From NCBI RefSeq assembly GCF_008370325.1, contig NZ_VNIP01000008.1:496001-560000 (forward strand): a stretch of 64,000 nucleotides of DNA, given 5' to 3'. This document shows, piece by piece, positions 18,522-27,703 of the stretch (positions within the stretch are counted from its first letter, which is position 1; the number at the start of each line of letters is the position of its first letter). The translations under genes and the position numbers were made by a program. The notes under the pieces were generated by a model. The model saw only the letters and a program-made list of their open reading frames with translations, ran no database searches and was not told where the DNA came from. Source of the DNA: Martinezella tropici. Its GTDB lineage: Bacteria > Pseudomonadota > Alphaproteobacteria > Rhizobiales > Rhizobiaceae.

Positions 18522-18836
18522 ATGCCACGAGGAGATAAATCCGCCTATAGCGACAAGCAGAAGCGGAAAGCCGAGCATATCGAGGAAGGCTATGAGGACC
18601 GCGGCGTTTCTCATGGAGAGGCGGAACGTCGCGCCTGGGCGACCGTAAACAAGGAAAGCGGCGGCGGCAAAAAGTCCGGCTCGGGCCGGGGCCATCCGGA
18701 AAGTCATGAATCTTCCGAGAAGGGCGGCAAGATCGGCGGACGCGCCGCCGCAAAACGGCCAGCATCCGAGCGCTCGGCTTCCGCAAAGAAGGCGGCCGCG
18801 ACACGTAAACGTCATGAACACCGGGCGCATTCATAG
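18522..18836 (+). CDS. Small basic protein, annotated in rhizobia as plasmid stabilisation-like
   Basis: A 104-aa highly charged protein beginning MPRGDKSAYSDKQKRKAEHI. The first 50 residues (IEEGYEDRGVSHGEAERRAWATVNKESGG) are a conserved block in many rhizobial and pseudomonad proteins often named plasmid stabilisation protein. The rest is Gly/Lys/Ala rich with a KGGKIGGRAAAKR segment. GAGGAG lies 6 nt upstream of the ATG. Its role in plasmid maintenance has no support here; stress response or nucleoid association is equally possible. Confidence 0.75.
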   Translation: MPRGDKSAYSDKQKRKAEHIEEGYEDRGVSHGEAERRAWATVNKESGGGKKSGSGRGHPESHESSEKGGKIGGRAAAKRPASERSASAKKAAATRKRHEHRAHS

Positions 18837-19025
18837 GCGGCGTGTGAAGGCCGAATTCTGAGGTTGGCGTGCATTGGCCGGTGATGTGACGTCATTTCGC
18901 CGGGTTGCGATCGTCGACGCCTTTCCGTTCCGAAATGCCGGCGCTAGATTTCTGCGCGAGGCCAGCCAGTGCTTCACGCCGATCGTTGCTGGTGGCCGTT
19001 TTCAATTCTCGGGAGGGAAAGCCGA

Positions 19026-19763
19026 ATGCCTTATGAACTCTACTATTGGGACGGCATCCAGGGACGTGGCGAATTCGTCCGACTGGCATTTGAGCAGGCC
19101 GGTGCCGACTATGTCGATATCTGCCGTGGCGAGGCTATCGAAGGGCAGGGAATGCCGGCCATGTTGGCGGTCATGAAAAATGGCGAAGGGTCCAATATCC
19201 CGTTTGCTCCGCCGTTTCTAAAGGACGGCGACGTCATCATTCCGCATGTGGCGAATATTCTGATGTATCTCGGCCCGAAATTCGGTCTTGCACCAAAGGA
19301 CGAAGGGCAGCGCCATGTGTTGAATGGCCTGCAACTGACCATCACCGATCTCGTCGCCGAGGTACACGATACGCATCATCCCATCGCCACTTCGAAATAT
19401 TACGAGGATCAGAAGCAAGAGGCCAACGCCCGTGCCGCCGAATTCATCGACAATCGTATTCCGAAGTTCCTCGGATATTTCGAGCGTGTGCTGCAGCAAA
19501 ACCCGGATGGACCGAACCATATTTTCGGCAAGAGCCTGACCTATGTCGATCTCTCACTGTTCCAGATCCACGAGGGATTGCGCTATGCTTTTCCACGCGC
19601 GACCGCCCGTCTCGGCCAGCACTATCCGCATTTGACGGCGTTGCACGCCGCTGTCATGAAGCTGCCCAATATTGCTCGCTATCTTCAATCCGATCGCCGC
19701 ATCCCCTTCAATGAGGACGGTATTTTCCGGCACTATCCGGAGCTGGATAAAGATATGGCGTGA
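19026..19763 (+). CDS. Glutathione S-transferase family protein
   Basis: A 245-aa cytosolic protein with an N-terminal thioredoxin-like domain (MPYELYYWDGIQGRGEFVRL; about residues 1-85) and an all-helical C-terminal domain with TYVDLSLFQIHEGLRYAFP, the usual GST N-capping region. The Tyr7 area and PHVANI after the cis-Pro position fit a glutathione site. It would conjugate or reduce electrophiles with glutathione. GGGAGGGAAAG lies before the ATG. The next gene starts 3 nt after its stop, so they form an operon. Confidence 0.88.
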   Translation: MPYELYYWDGIQGRGEFVRLAFEQAGADYVDICRGEAIEGQGMPAMLAVMKNGEGSNIPFAPPFLKDGDVIIPHVANILMYLGPKFGLAPKDEGQRHVLNGLQLTITDLVAEVHDTHHPIATSKYYEDQKQEANARAAEFIDNRIPKFLGYFERVLQQNPDGPNHIFGKSLTYVDLSLFQIHEGLRYAFPRATARLGQHYPHLTALHAAVMKLPNIARYLQSDRRIPFNEDGIFRHYPELDKDMA

Positions 19764-19766
19764 GCG

Positions 19767-20333
19767 ATGCTCTTTTATCAATTCATTCCCGCGTGCTGGG
19801 TCATCTGGCTGCTGATCTGGCTCTTTGCGTCCGTCGGCGTCAAGAAAACCGTACGCCAGGAAGACCCTTTATCGCGGCTTGGCAATACTGCGCCGATCTG
19901 GATCGGCGCTTTCCTTCTGGTAGCCAATCCTTCATGGCTAGGGCCTTTGCGGTTTCGTCTAATCCCGCAGGATCTGACATTTTATACGATCGGCGCGGCG
20001 TTGACGGTCGCCGGACTGCTCTTCGCCGTGTGGGCCCGTTACCACATCGGCCGCAATTGGAGCGGCGTGATTACGCTCAAGGAGGATCACGCGCTGATCC
20101 GTTCCGGCCCCTATGCTCTTGTCCGCCATCCGATCTATTCCGGTCTGATGCTCGCCATCGTCGGTTCGGCAATTGCACGCGGCGATATCGCCGCCGTCCT
20201 TGCGATCGTCGCGGTGCTCTATGCCGTGTTGCGACGCGTATCCATCGAGGAAAGCTGGATGAGTGAGACTTTCGGTCCGGCTTATGCCGATTACAAGGCC
20301 AGCACGCCAGCGCTGGTCCCGTTTCTTCTATAG
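19767..20333 (+). CDS. Isoprenylcysteine carboxyl methyltransferase-like membrane protein
   Basis: A 188-aa membrane protein with about four to five helices and the ICMT/PEMT C-terminal signature: RSGPYALVRHPIYSG (about residues 112-126), followed by RVSIEESWMSETFGPAYADY. Members methylate small lipophilic or thiol substrates with S-adenosylmethionine; the bacterial substrate is generally unknown. It is 3 nt behind a glutathione transferase gene. Its stop is only 2 nt from the stop of the convergent gene. Confidence 0.85.
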   Translation: MLFYQFIPACWVIWLLIWLFASVGVKKTVRQEDPLSRLGNTAPIWIGAFLLVANPSWLGPLRFRLIPQDLTFYTIGAALTVAGLLFAVWARYHIGRNWSGVITLKEDHALIRSGPYALVRHPIYSGLMLAIVGSAIARGDIAAVLAIVAVLYAVLRRVSIEESWMSETFGPAYADYKASTPALVPFLL

Positions 20334-20335
20334 CG

Positions 20336-21223
20336 TCAGACCTTGAGCGGCGATGCTGCCGCAAAAAACTCGGCCCAGGGATCGGCGGTCGATTGGCTCA
20401 AACGTGAGGCTGCGTTGCCAACGGTGAAAGAAGCCGGACCGATCTTGCCGTCCAACTCCTCCCATCTGATCGGCATCGAAACCGCGGCGCCCTTTCTTGC
20501 GCGTGTCGAATAAGGGGCAACGGCGGTATTGCCGCGGCCGTTGCGCAGGTAGTCTACGAAGATGTGGCCGGTCCGCTTTGCCTTGTTGGCGACCGACAAA
20601 TATGTCTGCGGGCTATCGGCGCTCATCGCATGCGCCATTGTCTCGGCCGCCTCCTTGACCTGCTGCCAGTTTGCCTGCGGTTTAAGGGACGCGACGACAT
20701 GCAGGCCTTTGCCGCCCGAGGTCTTTAGGAATGACGTCAATCCCTGGGCGGAAAAGCGTTCCCTTATTTCCTTCGCCGCGGCGGTGACCTTGCCCCAGGC
20801 GATGTCTGCGCCCGGATCGAGATCCATGATGATCATGTCGGGCTTTTCCCAATGACGGGTGGTCGTGCCCCAGGGATGTATTTCCAGTGCCGCCGACTGA
20901 ACGAGGGCGGCCAGTCCGTCGAAGTCTTCGATCTTCAGAAGCTTTGCAGCATCCTTGTCTTCGGGATCGGCAATCTCCTCGATATGCGGATTGATGCCTT
21001 TCCAGGCATGTTTCTGGAAGAATCGTGGCCCGCCGATGCCATCAGGGCAGCGGAGCAGCGCGAGAGGGCGATCAACGACAAAAGGAGCCATGCGCCGCCA
21101 GGCCAGAGCGTAGTAATCGAGAAGATCCTGCTTGCTAACCCCGTCGTCGGGCCAATAGACCCGCTCCGGATGCGTCAGTTCGATCGAGGTTTTGATGTCG
21201 TCCTGAATGGGCGTCTTTGCCAT
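20336..21223 (-). CDS. Stand-alone LigD-type polymerase (primase-polymerase) domain protein
   Basis: A 295-aa protein matching the polymerase domain of the NHEJ enzyme LigD. The catalytic metal-binding aspartates are D134 and D136 (MDLDPG), with D224 (IFVDYLRNGRG) as the third; SGGKGLHV (about 169-176) carries the nucleotide-contacting histidine H175. LigD-POL fills gaps and prefers ribonucleotides at double-strand breaks. Here the ligase and phosphoesterase domains are absent and no Ku gene is in the window. It starts at a normal ATG and has the full domain length, so it is an independent gene rather than a fragment. Confidence 0.9.
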   Translation of the reverse strand: MAKTPIQDDIKTSIELTHPERVYWPDDGVSKQDLLDYYALAWRRMAPFVVDRPLALLRCPDGIGGPRFFQKHAWKGINPHIEEIADPEDKDAAKLLKIEDFDGLAALVQSAALEIHPWGTTTRHWEKPDMIIMDLDPGADIAWGKVTAAAKEIRERFSAQGLTSFLKTSGGKGLHVVASLKPQANWQQVKEAAETMAHAMSADSPQTYLSVANKAKRTGHIFVDYLRNGRGNTAVAPYSTRARKGAAVSMPIRWEELDGKIGPASFTVGNAASRLSQSTADPWAEFFAAASPLKV

Positions 21224-21311
21224 CTCGCATGCGCTCCATCTTCTGCGACGGGAATGCCGCCGCGCCGGGCAAGACTAGCATTGTCCGGCGCATGAAGTCG
21301 ATCGGCCGCTG

Positions 21312-22106
21312 TCATGGCATAAGCTGGCCGCCATTGACCTCAACGACTTGGCCGGTGATGTAGCCGGACAGCGTTGCGGAGGCGAGGAACAGATAGGCGC
21401 CGACGCAATCCTCCGGCGTGCCGACGAAGCCCATGGGGATCGTCTTGCGTTGAATTTCCATCTGTTCGTCGTTGGTATAGCGTTCGTGGAAGGGCGTAGC
21501 GATCACGCCAGGTGCTACCGCATTGACGCGGATCTTGTCGTTGACGAATTCCTTGGCGTGACCATGGGTGATCGTTGAGACGAACCCCTTGGAGGCTGCA
21601 TAGAGGATCGCGCCGTTGCCGCCGCCATTGCGCGCGGCAATCGAAGTCGTGTTGATCACGAAGCCACCCTGTCGCTTGAGATAGGTGTGGGCCGCGCGGG
21701 ATGCCGCGAGCACGGAGCGGGCGTTGAGGTTCATCACCCGGTCGTAATGCTCATCCGTCATATCAGCCGTGGGAAGCCGTCCCAGCATGCCGCCGGCATT
21801 GTTGACCAGTCCATCGAGGCCACCCAGCGCTTCGGCCGCATCCTTGACGACGCGTTCGGTCTCGCCACCTTGCGAGACGTCACCCTGGATCAGATGGACT
21901 ACGCCGCCGCTGACCTTGATTTCAGCCGCCAGCTTTTCCGCCGGTTCGCGGCTCGCGTTGAAATGAAGGCCGACCTTCATCCCCTGCGCGGCAAAGGCCC
22001 GTGCGACGGCAGCGCCGATGCCGGTCGAAGCACCTGTGATCAACACCCGTTTTCCCACCAGATCCGGGATGCGGATGGACGCAAGCAATTGCGCGAGTTC
22101 TGCCAT
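21312..22106 (-). CDS. Short-chain dehydrogenase/reductase
   Basis: A 264-aa classical SDR with TGASTGIG at residues 24-31, NNAG at 102-105 and the catalytic S155, Y169 and K173 (YAASK). The C-terminus SGYITGQVVEVNGGQLMP is typical of the 3-oxoacyl-ACP-reductase/glucose-dehydrogenase-like branch. An NAD(P)-dependent alcohol or sugar oxidoreductase is likely; the substrate is unknown. It is transcribed alone, in line with the polymerase gene downstream but 88 nt away from it. Confidence 0.88.
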   Translation of the reverse strand: MAELAQLLASIRIPDLVGKRVLITGASTGIGAAVARAFAAQGMKVGLHFNASREPAEKLAAEIKVSGGVVHLIQGDVSQGGETERVVKDAAEALGGLDGLVNNAGGMLGRLPTADMTDEHYDRVMNLNARSVLAASRAAHTYLKRQGGFVINTTSIAARNGGGNGAILYAASKGFVSTITHGHAKEFVNDKIRVNAVAPGVIATPFHERYTNDEQMEIQRKTIPMGFVGTPEDCVGAYLFLASATLSGYITGQVVEVNGGQLMP

Positions 22107-22503
22107 GACAACTCCTCCTGAACGTCAATCAATCATATGACGAAATATGCTCCTGTCTTATCAGGCGCAGAGGAGAAAAGGCAATCGGGGCAGGGACTGA
22201 CAAAAGGACGCGATATGCTCTTTGGATCGCATCTCCAGTGTGCCGACTTCATCGTTCGATCCGACGACATAGTAACTTTCTACCGTAACATTTTGAAATA
22301 ACTTTAATTTCTAATGGCGGTGAACTTCATGTTTTAGTTGAGCCAGGTTTGGAATGCCTGCGAATGCTCATAAAACGACACGAAACGATCTAGCGTGGCA
22401 GCGCCGCGACGGATAATGAAGATGCCAAAGGAGCTGGCCGCTCCTCACAATGATGAGGCAATAGCGGCCGCGGCTTCGACAATAGAGAGAGACCGAATAT
22501 ATT
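22107..22503. other. Intergenic region with divergent promoters expected
   Basis: 397 bp between the divergent SDR and ridA genes. It includes an AT-rich stretch at about 22275-22340 (ATTTTGAAATAACTTTAATTTC) suited to promoters. A short open frame starting at 22214 has only 28 codons and no family. No RNA gene or operator could be identified. Confidence 0.4.
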
Positions 22504-22899
22504 ATGAGCAAGAACAAGCTGATCCGTTTCGATGTTGCCGACAATCAGGCTGGCGGCCAGCGGCGCCCCTTCGCCAAGGCAGTTCGCGCCGGCGACTTTG
22601 TTTATGTCTCGGGCCAGGTGCCGACCATCAATGGTGAAATCGTCGCCGGCACTATCGTGACCCAGACCGAGCAAGTTATCGCCAATATCAAGGATGTTCT
22701 TGCGCTTGCCGATTGCACGCTCGAGCATGTCGTGAAGGTCAATGTCTGGCTGGACGATGCCCGTGATTTCTCGAGCTTTAATGCGGTATTCGAGAAACAT
22801 TTCATCGATCACCCGCCAGCGCGCTCGACCGTTCAGTCGCCGATGATGGTCGACGTCAAGGTCGAGATGGACGTCGTGGCTTACAAGCCGCTCGACTGA
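22504..22899 (+). CDS. ridA: RidA family deaminase-like protein
   Basis: A 131-aa protein of the YjgF/YER057c/UK114 (RidA) family, which hydrolyses reactive enamine/imine intermediates. Recognisable segments are FAKAVRAGDFVYVSGQVPT, the glutamine-containing VTQTEQVIANIKDVL, VVKVNVWLDDARDFSSFNAVFEKHF and PARSTVQSPMMVDVKVEMDVVAY. The catalytic arginine is in ARSTVQ. Gene stands alone, about 400 nt before a large import operon on the same strand; a metabolic link to it is possible but not shown. Confidence 0.9.
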   Translation: MSKNKLIRFDVADNQAGGQRRPFAKAVRAGDFVYVSGQVPTINGEIVAGTIVTQTEQVIANIKDVLALADCTLEHVVKVNVWLDDARDFSSFNAVFEKHFIDHPPARSTVQSPMMVDVKVEMDVVAYKPLD

Positions 22900-23249
22900 G
22901 CGGAGATTGTATTGCGATTTCGATCGCAATGGTGCTGCGACTGCATCGTCATATCCGTGAATGCCGCGGTGGCGGCCGTTCGATGATAGATTTCCCCCGC
23001 GCCTAACTCCCGCGCTTTCGATGCCGCCTCTCAATGTGTCGGCATCGGGGTGGCGTTCCATATCATCGGCATGTGGCATCAATGCCCTGTTCGCCTTTCC
23101 GCTGCAGACGGCCAGCGGCGAACCGCAACGATTTTACCAAACCCCAATTGCTCGAGGTCACCGCCTCATCGGCGGCTGCGTCCCATCACGTCCAATCGAT
23201 CCCTGTTGATTTCCAATCAGCGATTGACGAGTCTCAAAACTCACGATTA

Positions 23250-23262
23250 AATCAATTTGATT
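23250..23262. promoter_or_regulatory. Candidate operator upstream of the oligosaccharide import operon
   Basis: AATCAATTTGATT is a perfect inverted repeat around a central T, 32 nt before the ATG of the binding-protein gene. The rest of the 395-bp gap 22900-23294 holds no convincing gene. The ROK regulator at the other end of the operon could act here, but no second site near that gene was seen, so this is tentative. Confidence 0.3.
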
Positions 23263-23294
23263 GACTACTCGAAAACAACGAGAGGGAACGACAA

Positions 23295-24986
23295 ATGGGA
23301 ATGAGGAAAAGGACACTGCGCAATCTCTTCTACCGGACGTCTTGGACAGCGGCGGCACTGGGCGCCTCGCTGGCGTTCGGTTCCGGCATCGCCACGGCGG
23401 CCGAATCCGTGCTGACGATGCATATCGAGGAACAGACCAGCTGGGTTAGCAACTTCAATCCGTTCGATCTGGCCGGGCGCCGCCAGAGCACGGTGGATTT
23501 CATCTATGAGCCGCTGGTCATCTTCAACGCCAATGATGGCGGTAAGCCGGTCTGGCGTCTCGCGACCAGCTACAAGTTCTCAGATGATCTGATGTCGATC
23601 ACCTATGATCTCCGTCCCGGCGTGAAGTGGTCGGACGGCCAGCCGCTGACCTCGGCCGACGTGAAATACACGATTGATCTGATGCTGAAGAACCCCGCCG
23701 TCGATACCGTCGGCGTTGGCCAAACGATTGCTTCCGTCGAGGCGCCTTCGCCGACGCAGGTGAAGATCAACCTCAAGGCCGTAAATTCTCAATTCCCCGA
23801 ATCCCTGGCCGATCTCGCCGTCGTGCCGGAGCATGTCTGGAAGGACGTTGCCGATCCGGTCGCCTTCAAGAACGAGAAGCCCGTCGGATCCGGTCCGATG
23901 ACCGAGGTTCGCCGCTTTACGCCGCAGGTCTACGAGCAGTGCCGCAATCCGAATTATTGGGATGCGGCGGCGCTGCACGTCGATTGCCTGCGTCTGCCGC
24001 AGATCTCGGGCAACGACCAGATGCTGGCGCTGCTGCCGGAAGGCACCGTCGATTGGATCGGCTCGTTCCTGCCGCAGATCGACAAGACCTTCGTCGCGCT
24101 CGATCCGCAGCACAACGGCTACTGGCAGCCGCCAGCGGAAACCGTTGCCTTCGAGATGAACTTCAAATCCACGAATGCCGGTAATCTCGAGGCTTTCAAG
24201 GACCTCAACTTCCGTCATGCCTTCAGCCTGGCGATGGACCGCAAGTCGATGGTCGATATTGCCGGCTTCGGCTATCCGGTCGTCAACCTGCACGCCAGCG
24301 GCTTGCCGCCGCGCTTCGAATCCTGGCGCGATAAGGCCGCCGAAGGCGAGAAGGACGCCTTCATGGGCTTCGATACCGACAAGGCGAACAAGGTTCTCGA
24401 CGATGCCGGCTATAAGAAGGGTGCCGACGGCTTCCGCACGACGCCGAGCGGCAAGCCGATCACCTTCCCGATCATCGTGCCGAACGGCTGGACCGACTGG
24501 ATCGACGCGGTGCAGATCGCCGTCGAAGGGCTGCGCGCCGCGGGCATCAATGCCTCCATTGCCACGCCCGAATACGAGCAGTGGCGCAAGCAGCTCCTCG
24601 ATGGCAGCTTCGATGTCGTCATGAACTCGCGCGCCGACAGTGCCACCCCGTTCCAGGGTTATTATCAGAGCCTGTCAACGGCCTATGCCGGCAAGCTCAC
24701 CGTCGCCGCGCCACGCTACTCCAACCCGAAGCTCGATGCGCTCTTCGATCAGTATCTGAAGTCGTCTTCCGATGATGATCACAAGAAGATCTTCAACGAC
24801 ATTCAGGTTGTCATCGCCGACGATTTCCCGGTCGTTCCCGTCTTCAATGGCCCGACATGGTACCAGTATTCCAGCAAGCGTTTCACCGGCTGGGTCACGG
24901 ACAAGGATCCGGTGATGAACCCGGAAAACCACGACAACAACCGCATGCGTCTCATGCATCTTCTGCGTCTGAAGCCGGTCCAATAA
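23295..24986 (+). CDS. ABC transporter substrate-binding protein, family 5 (oligosaccharide/oligopeptide type)
   Basis: A 563-aa exported binding protein. The signal peptide ends near IATAAES (about residue 36). SBP_bac_5 features include YEPLVIFNA, WSDGQPLTSADVKYTIDLM, PEHVWKDV, PVGSGPMTEV and FRHAFSLAMDRKSMV. Although the fold is shared with oligopeptide binders, the context (GH20 hexosaminidase and ROK regulator in the same unit) and the similarity in layout to chitooligosaccharide-binding proteins of Vibrio suggest a GlcNAc-oligomer ligand. That ligand is inferred. A GAGAGGGAA ribosome site lies upstream. Confidence 0.9.
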   Translation: MGMRKRTLRNLFYRTSWTAAALGASLAFGSGIATAAESVLTMHIEEQTSWVSNFNPFDLAGRRQSTVDFIYEPLVIFNANDGGKPVWRLATSYKFSDDLMSITYDLRPGVKWSDGQPLTSADVKYTIDLMLKNPAVDTVGVGQTIASVEAPSPTQVKINLKAVNSQFPESLADLAVVPEHVWKDVADPVAFKNEKPVGSGPMTEVRRFTPQVYEQCRNPNYWDAAALHVDCLRLPQISGNDQMLALLPEGTVDWIGSFLPQIDKTFVALDPQHNGYWQPPAETVAFEMNFKSTNAGNLEAFKDLNFRHAFSLAMDRKSMVDIAGFGYPVVNLHASGLPPRFESWRDKAAEGEKDAFMGFDTDKANKVLDDAGYKKGADGFRTTPSGKPITFPIIVPNGWTDWIDAVQIAVEGLRAAGINASIATPEYEQWRKQLLDGSFDVVMNSRADSATPFQGYYQSLSTAYAGKLTVAAPRYSNPKLDALFDQYLKSSSDDDHKKIFNDIQVVIADDFPVVPVFNGPTWYQYSSKRFTGWVTDKDPVMNPENHDNNRMRLMHLLRLKPVQ

Positions 24987-25008
24987 GGCCAAAGCGAAGG
25001 AAGCAGAG

Positions 25009-25992
25009 ATGCGTGTTTCAAGCCGGCGCCTCGGCGTCTACGCGGTGGCGTTGGCCTTCGCGATCGTCGTGAACTTCATTCTTCCCCGGCTTATGCCAGG
25101 GAGTCCCGTCGACGCCATGGTCGCCCAGCTCGGGCCGCGGGCCACCCCCGCGGCCGTGGAGGCGATCAAGGCCCGTTTCGGCGAGATCGATCAGCCGATC
25201 ATGATGCAGTTCCTCGACTATCTTAAAGGCCTCGCTACCTTCGATCTTGGCGTTTCGGTCAAATACTATCCGCAGACGGTGGTGCAGGTGTTGAGTCGGG
25301 CCACGCTGTGGACCCTGTTCCTTGTGGTAACGGCGATCATCTTTTCGCTGTGCGTCGGCGTCGTGCTCGGCGCCATCGCCGCTTGGAGGCGCGGCGGGCG
25401 GTTCGATACGATCGTATCGCCCCTTGCCGTCATCCTGTTCTCGATACCGCCCGTCATTGTTGCGCTCACCACCCTGTTCATCTTTGCGGTGTCGCTGCGC
25501 TGGTTTCCCGTGGGATATGCCTATGATCCCAACCTGGATCCGGGCTTCAATTTCACCTTCTTCGGCAGCGTGTTCATGCATGCGATCCTGCCGGTGCTGA
25601 CCCTATCTCCGTTCCTGATCGGCGAGTTCCAGACGACGATGCGCTCGTCGATGATCGTCGTGCTTGGGGAGGATTACGTGACGATGGGGCGGGCTAAGGG
25701 GCTGAGCACTCTCGCCGTCATGTTCGGCTATGGCGCGCGAAATGCGCTGTTGCCGGTCCTCACCAATCTGGCGCTGATGCTTGGCGCCGTTTTCGGCGGG
25801 TCGATCGTCACCGAGATCGTCTTCAATTATCCAGGCCTTGGCCTGACGCTGTTTACCGCCAGCGTGGCGCGCGACTATCCCGTCATCCAGGGGCAGTTGC
25901 TGCTGATGACGCTTGCAACGCTCGGCGCCAATTTCCTTGTCGACATCATCTACGGTCTCGTCGATCCGCGATTGAAGGAGGCAGGCCGATGA
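25009..25992 (+). CDS. ABC transporter permease, DppB/OppB-type
   Basis: A 327-aa inner-membrane permease with an N-terminal helix, the RLMPGSPVDAM segment typical of DppB-like proteins, and the coupling loop YVTMGRAKGLSTLAVMFGYG before the last helices. It forms the channel with the next gene product. AAGGAAG precedes the ATG, 22 nt after the binding-protein gene, and its stop overlaps the next start as ATGA. Confidence 0.92.
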   Translation: MRVSSRRLGVYAVALAFAIVVNFILPRLMPGSPVDAMVAQLGPRATPAAVEAIKARFGEIDQPIMMQFLDYLKGLATFDLGVSVKYYPQTVVQVLSRATLWTLFLVVTAIIFSLCVGVVLGAIAAWRRGGRFDTIVSPLAVILFSIPPVIVALTTLFIFAVSLRWFPVGYAYDPNLDPGFNFTFFGSVFMHAILPVLTLSPFLIGEFQTTMRSSMIVVLGEDYVTMGRAKGLSTLAVMFGYGARNALLPVLTNLALMLGAVFGGSIVTEIVFNYPGLGLTLFTASVARDYPVIQGQLLLMTLATLGANFLVDIIYGLVDPRLKEAGR

Positions 25993-26891
25993 GCTTTTCG
26001 CTGCGATCCATTTTCAGCCAGAAGAAGGCGCTTGTCGGTTTCGTCATCGTTGCAGCGCTGTGCCTGATGGCGATCTTCGCTCCGGTCATCGCTCCGGGCG
26101 AACCCGGCGCTCGCGTCGGCCGCTCGCATCAGCCGCCATCCGTCGAACATGTCTTTGGCACCACAAAGATGGGCCGTGACGTCTATCGCCAGTTCGTCTG
26201 GGGGGCGAGAAGCTCGCTTTCCGTCGGCTTTGCGACAGGCATCGCCATTACCATTCTCGGCACGGCCATCGGGCTTATCGCCGGCTATACCGGCGGCAAG
26301 ACCGACGCCGTGCTCGATCTTGCCACCAATGCCGTGCTGGTCATACCCAACATGCCGCTCCTCATCCTGCTTGCCTCCTTCGCGGGTACGGTCGGACCGG
26401 TGACGATCATGACCATCATCGCATTGACGTCATGGCCATGGGGTGCGCGCATGACGCGGTCGCAGACGATGGCGCTGCGCAACCGCGATTTCGTCACCGC
26501 CGCCAAGATGATCGGGGAGCCTGCCTGGCGCATCATCTTCGTCGAGATCCTGCCGAACCTGACACCGCTCATCGGCATCAACCTCGTCGGCAGCATCATC
26601 TACGCGATCGTTGCCCAGACGACACTCGAATATCTCGGCTTCGGCGATCCGCTGAAGGTCGCTTGGGGCACCATGCTCTACAATGCCCAGAATGCATCGG
26701 CCATCATGGTCGGTGCCTGGTGGGATATCGGCGTGCCGGCCATCGGCATCGCGCTAACCGGGCTCGGTCTGGCGCTGATCAACTTCACCTTCGACGAAAT
26801 CGCCAATCCGCAATTGCGTTCCGGCCCGGCCTTGACCCGCTGGTTCCGCCTGACGCGTGCCCGCAACCGTATGATGAGGTCTGGCCAATGA
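25989..26891 (+). CDS. ABC transporter permease, DppC/OppC-type
   Basis: A 300-aa permease with the OppC N-terminal region, FGTTKMGRDVYRQFVWGARSS (the family's FGTDxxGRD motif), and the coupling segment RNRDFVTAAKMIGEPAWRII. It starts inside the last codon of the preceding permease (ATGA overlap) and ends in the same way on the ATPase gene, so the complex subunits are translationally coupled. Confidence 0.92.
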   Translation: MSFSLRSIFSQKKALVGFVIVAALCLMAIFAPVIAPGEPGARVGRSHQPPSVEHVFGTTKMGRDVYRQFVWGARSSLSVGFATGIAITILGTAIGLIAGYTGGKTDAVLDLATNAVLVIPNMPLLILLASFAGTVGPVTIMTIIALTSWPWGARMTRSQTMALRNRDFVTAAKMIGEPAWRIIFVEILPNLTPLIGINLVGSIIYAIVAQTTLEYLGFGDPLKVAWGTMLYNAQNASAIMVGAWWDIGVPAIGIALTGLGLALINFTFDEIANPQLRSGPALTRWFRLTRARNRMMRSGQ

Positions 26892-27703
26892 GCGATAATC
26901 TGCTTGAGATCGAACACCTCAACATCGACTATCTGCTCGACAAGGGCGACTTCCGCGCCGTGAAGGACGTGTCCTTCAATATCGGCCGCGGCGAGATTTT
27001 CGGCCTTGCCGGCGAATCCGGCTGCGGCAAGAGCACGATCGCTTATGCGATCACGCGGCTTTCCAAGGCGCCAGCCTGGATCAGCGGTGGTAGCATCCGC
27101 CTTGACGGGCGGGATCTGCTCAAGATGCCGGAGGGCGATCTGCAGAGAATCCGCTGGAAGCGCATCGGCATGGTATTCCAGAGCGCCATGAATTCGCTCA
27201 ATCCACTGATGCGGGTGGAGGCGCAGTTCCACGACGTGCTGCATCGCCATGCCGGATGCTCGCGTCAGGAATCGCGTGCACGCGCCGAAGAGATGTTCAA
27301 GCTGGTCGGCATCCCTCCGCATCGCATCAGCGATTACCCGCATCAGTTCTCCGGCGGCATGCGCCAGCGCATCGTCATCGCCATCTGCCTGGCGCTGCGT
27401 CCCGAACTCATCATCATGGACGAACCGACGACGGCGCTCGATGTCGTCGTGCAGCGAGAGATCCTGGAACAGGTTCTCGATCTGCAGCAGACCTACGGCT
27501 TTTCGGTGCTTTTCATCACCCATGACCTGCATCTGATGGCGCAGCTTTGCCATCGTATCGGCGTCATGCTGAGGGGCGAGCTGGTCGAGGTCGGCGACGT
27601 CGCTCAGGTCAGCCAGTCGCCCGTCCATGACTATACGCGCAAGCTTTGGAACGCCATTCCGCAGCTTCCGGCCAGTGCCCACTCTTCCGGAGTTCTCGCA
27701 TGA
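26888..27703 (+). CDS. ABC transporter ATP-binding protein, DppD/OppD-type
   Basis: A 271-aa ATPase with Walker [10 protein letters not shown] at residues 42-50, Q-loop [11 protein letters not shown], signature SGGMRQR, Walker [13 protein letters not shown] and switch region FITHDLHLM. OppD-type C-terminal extension is short (ends SSGVLA). It pairs with the following ATPase to power import. Four-nt overlaps join it to both neighbours. Confidence 0.93.
   Translation: MSDNLLEIEHLNIDYLLDKGDFRAVKDVSFNIGRGEIFGLAGESGCGKSTIAYAITRLSKAPAWISGGSIRLDGRDLLKMPEGDLQRIRWKRIGMVFQSAMNSLNPLMRVEAQFHDVLHRHAGCSRQESRARAEEMFKLVGIPPHRISDYPHQFSGGMRQRIVIAICLALRPELIIMDEPTTALDVVVQREILEQVLDLQQTYGFSVLFITHDLHLMAQLCHRIGVMLRGELVEVGDVAQVSQSPVHDYTRKLWNAIPQLPASAHSSGVLA

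Noticed and set aside
18522..18836. Plasmid origin or partition region suggested by a plasmid stabilisation-like name
   Set aside because: Only the small basic protein is present; no repABC, partition genes or origin iterons are nearby, and the name is a historical family label.
22214..22300. 28-codon frame in the SDR-ridA gap
   Set aside because: No convincing ribosome site and no conservation evidence; too short to support alone.
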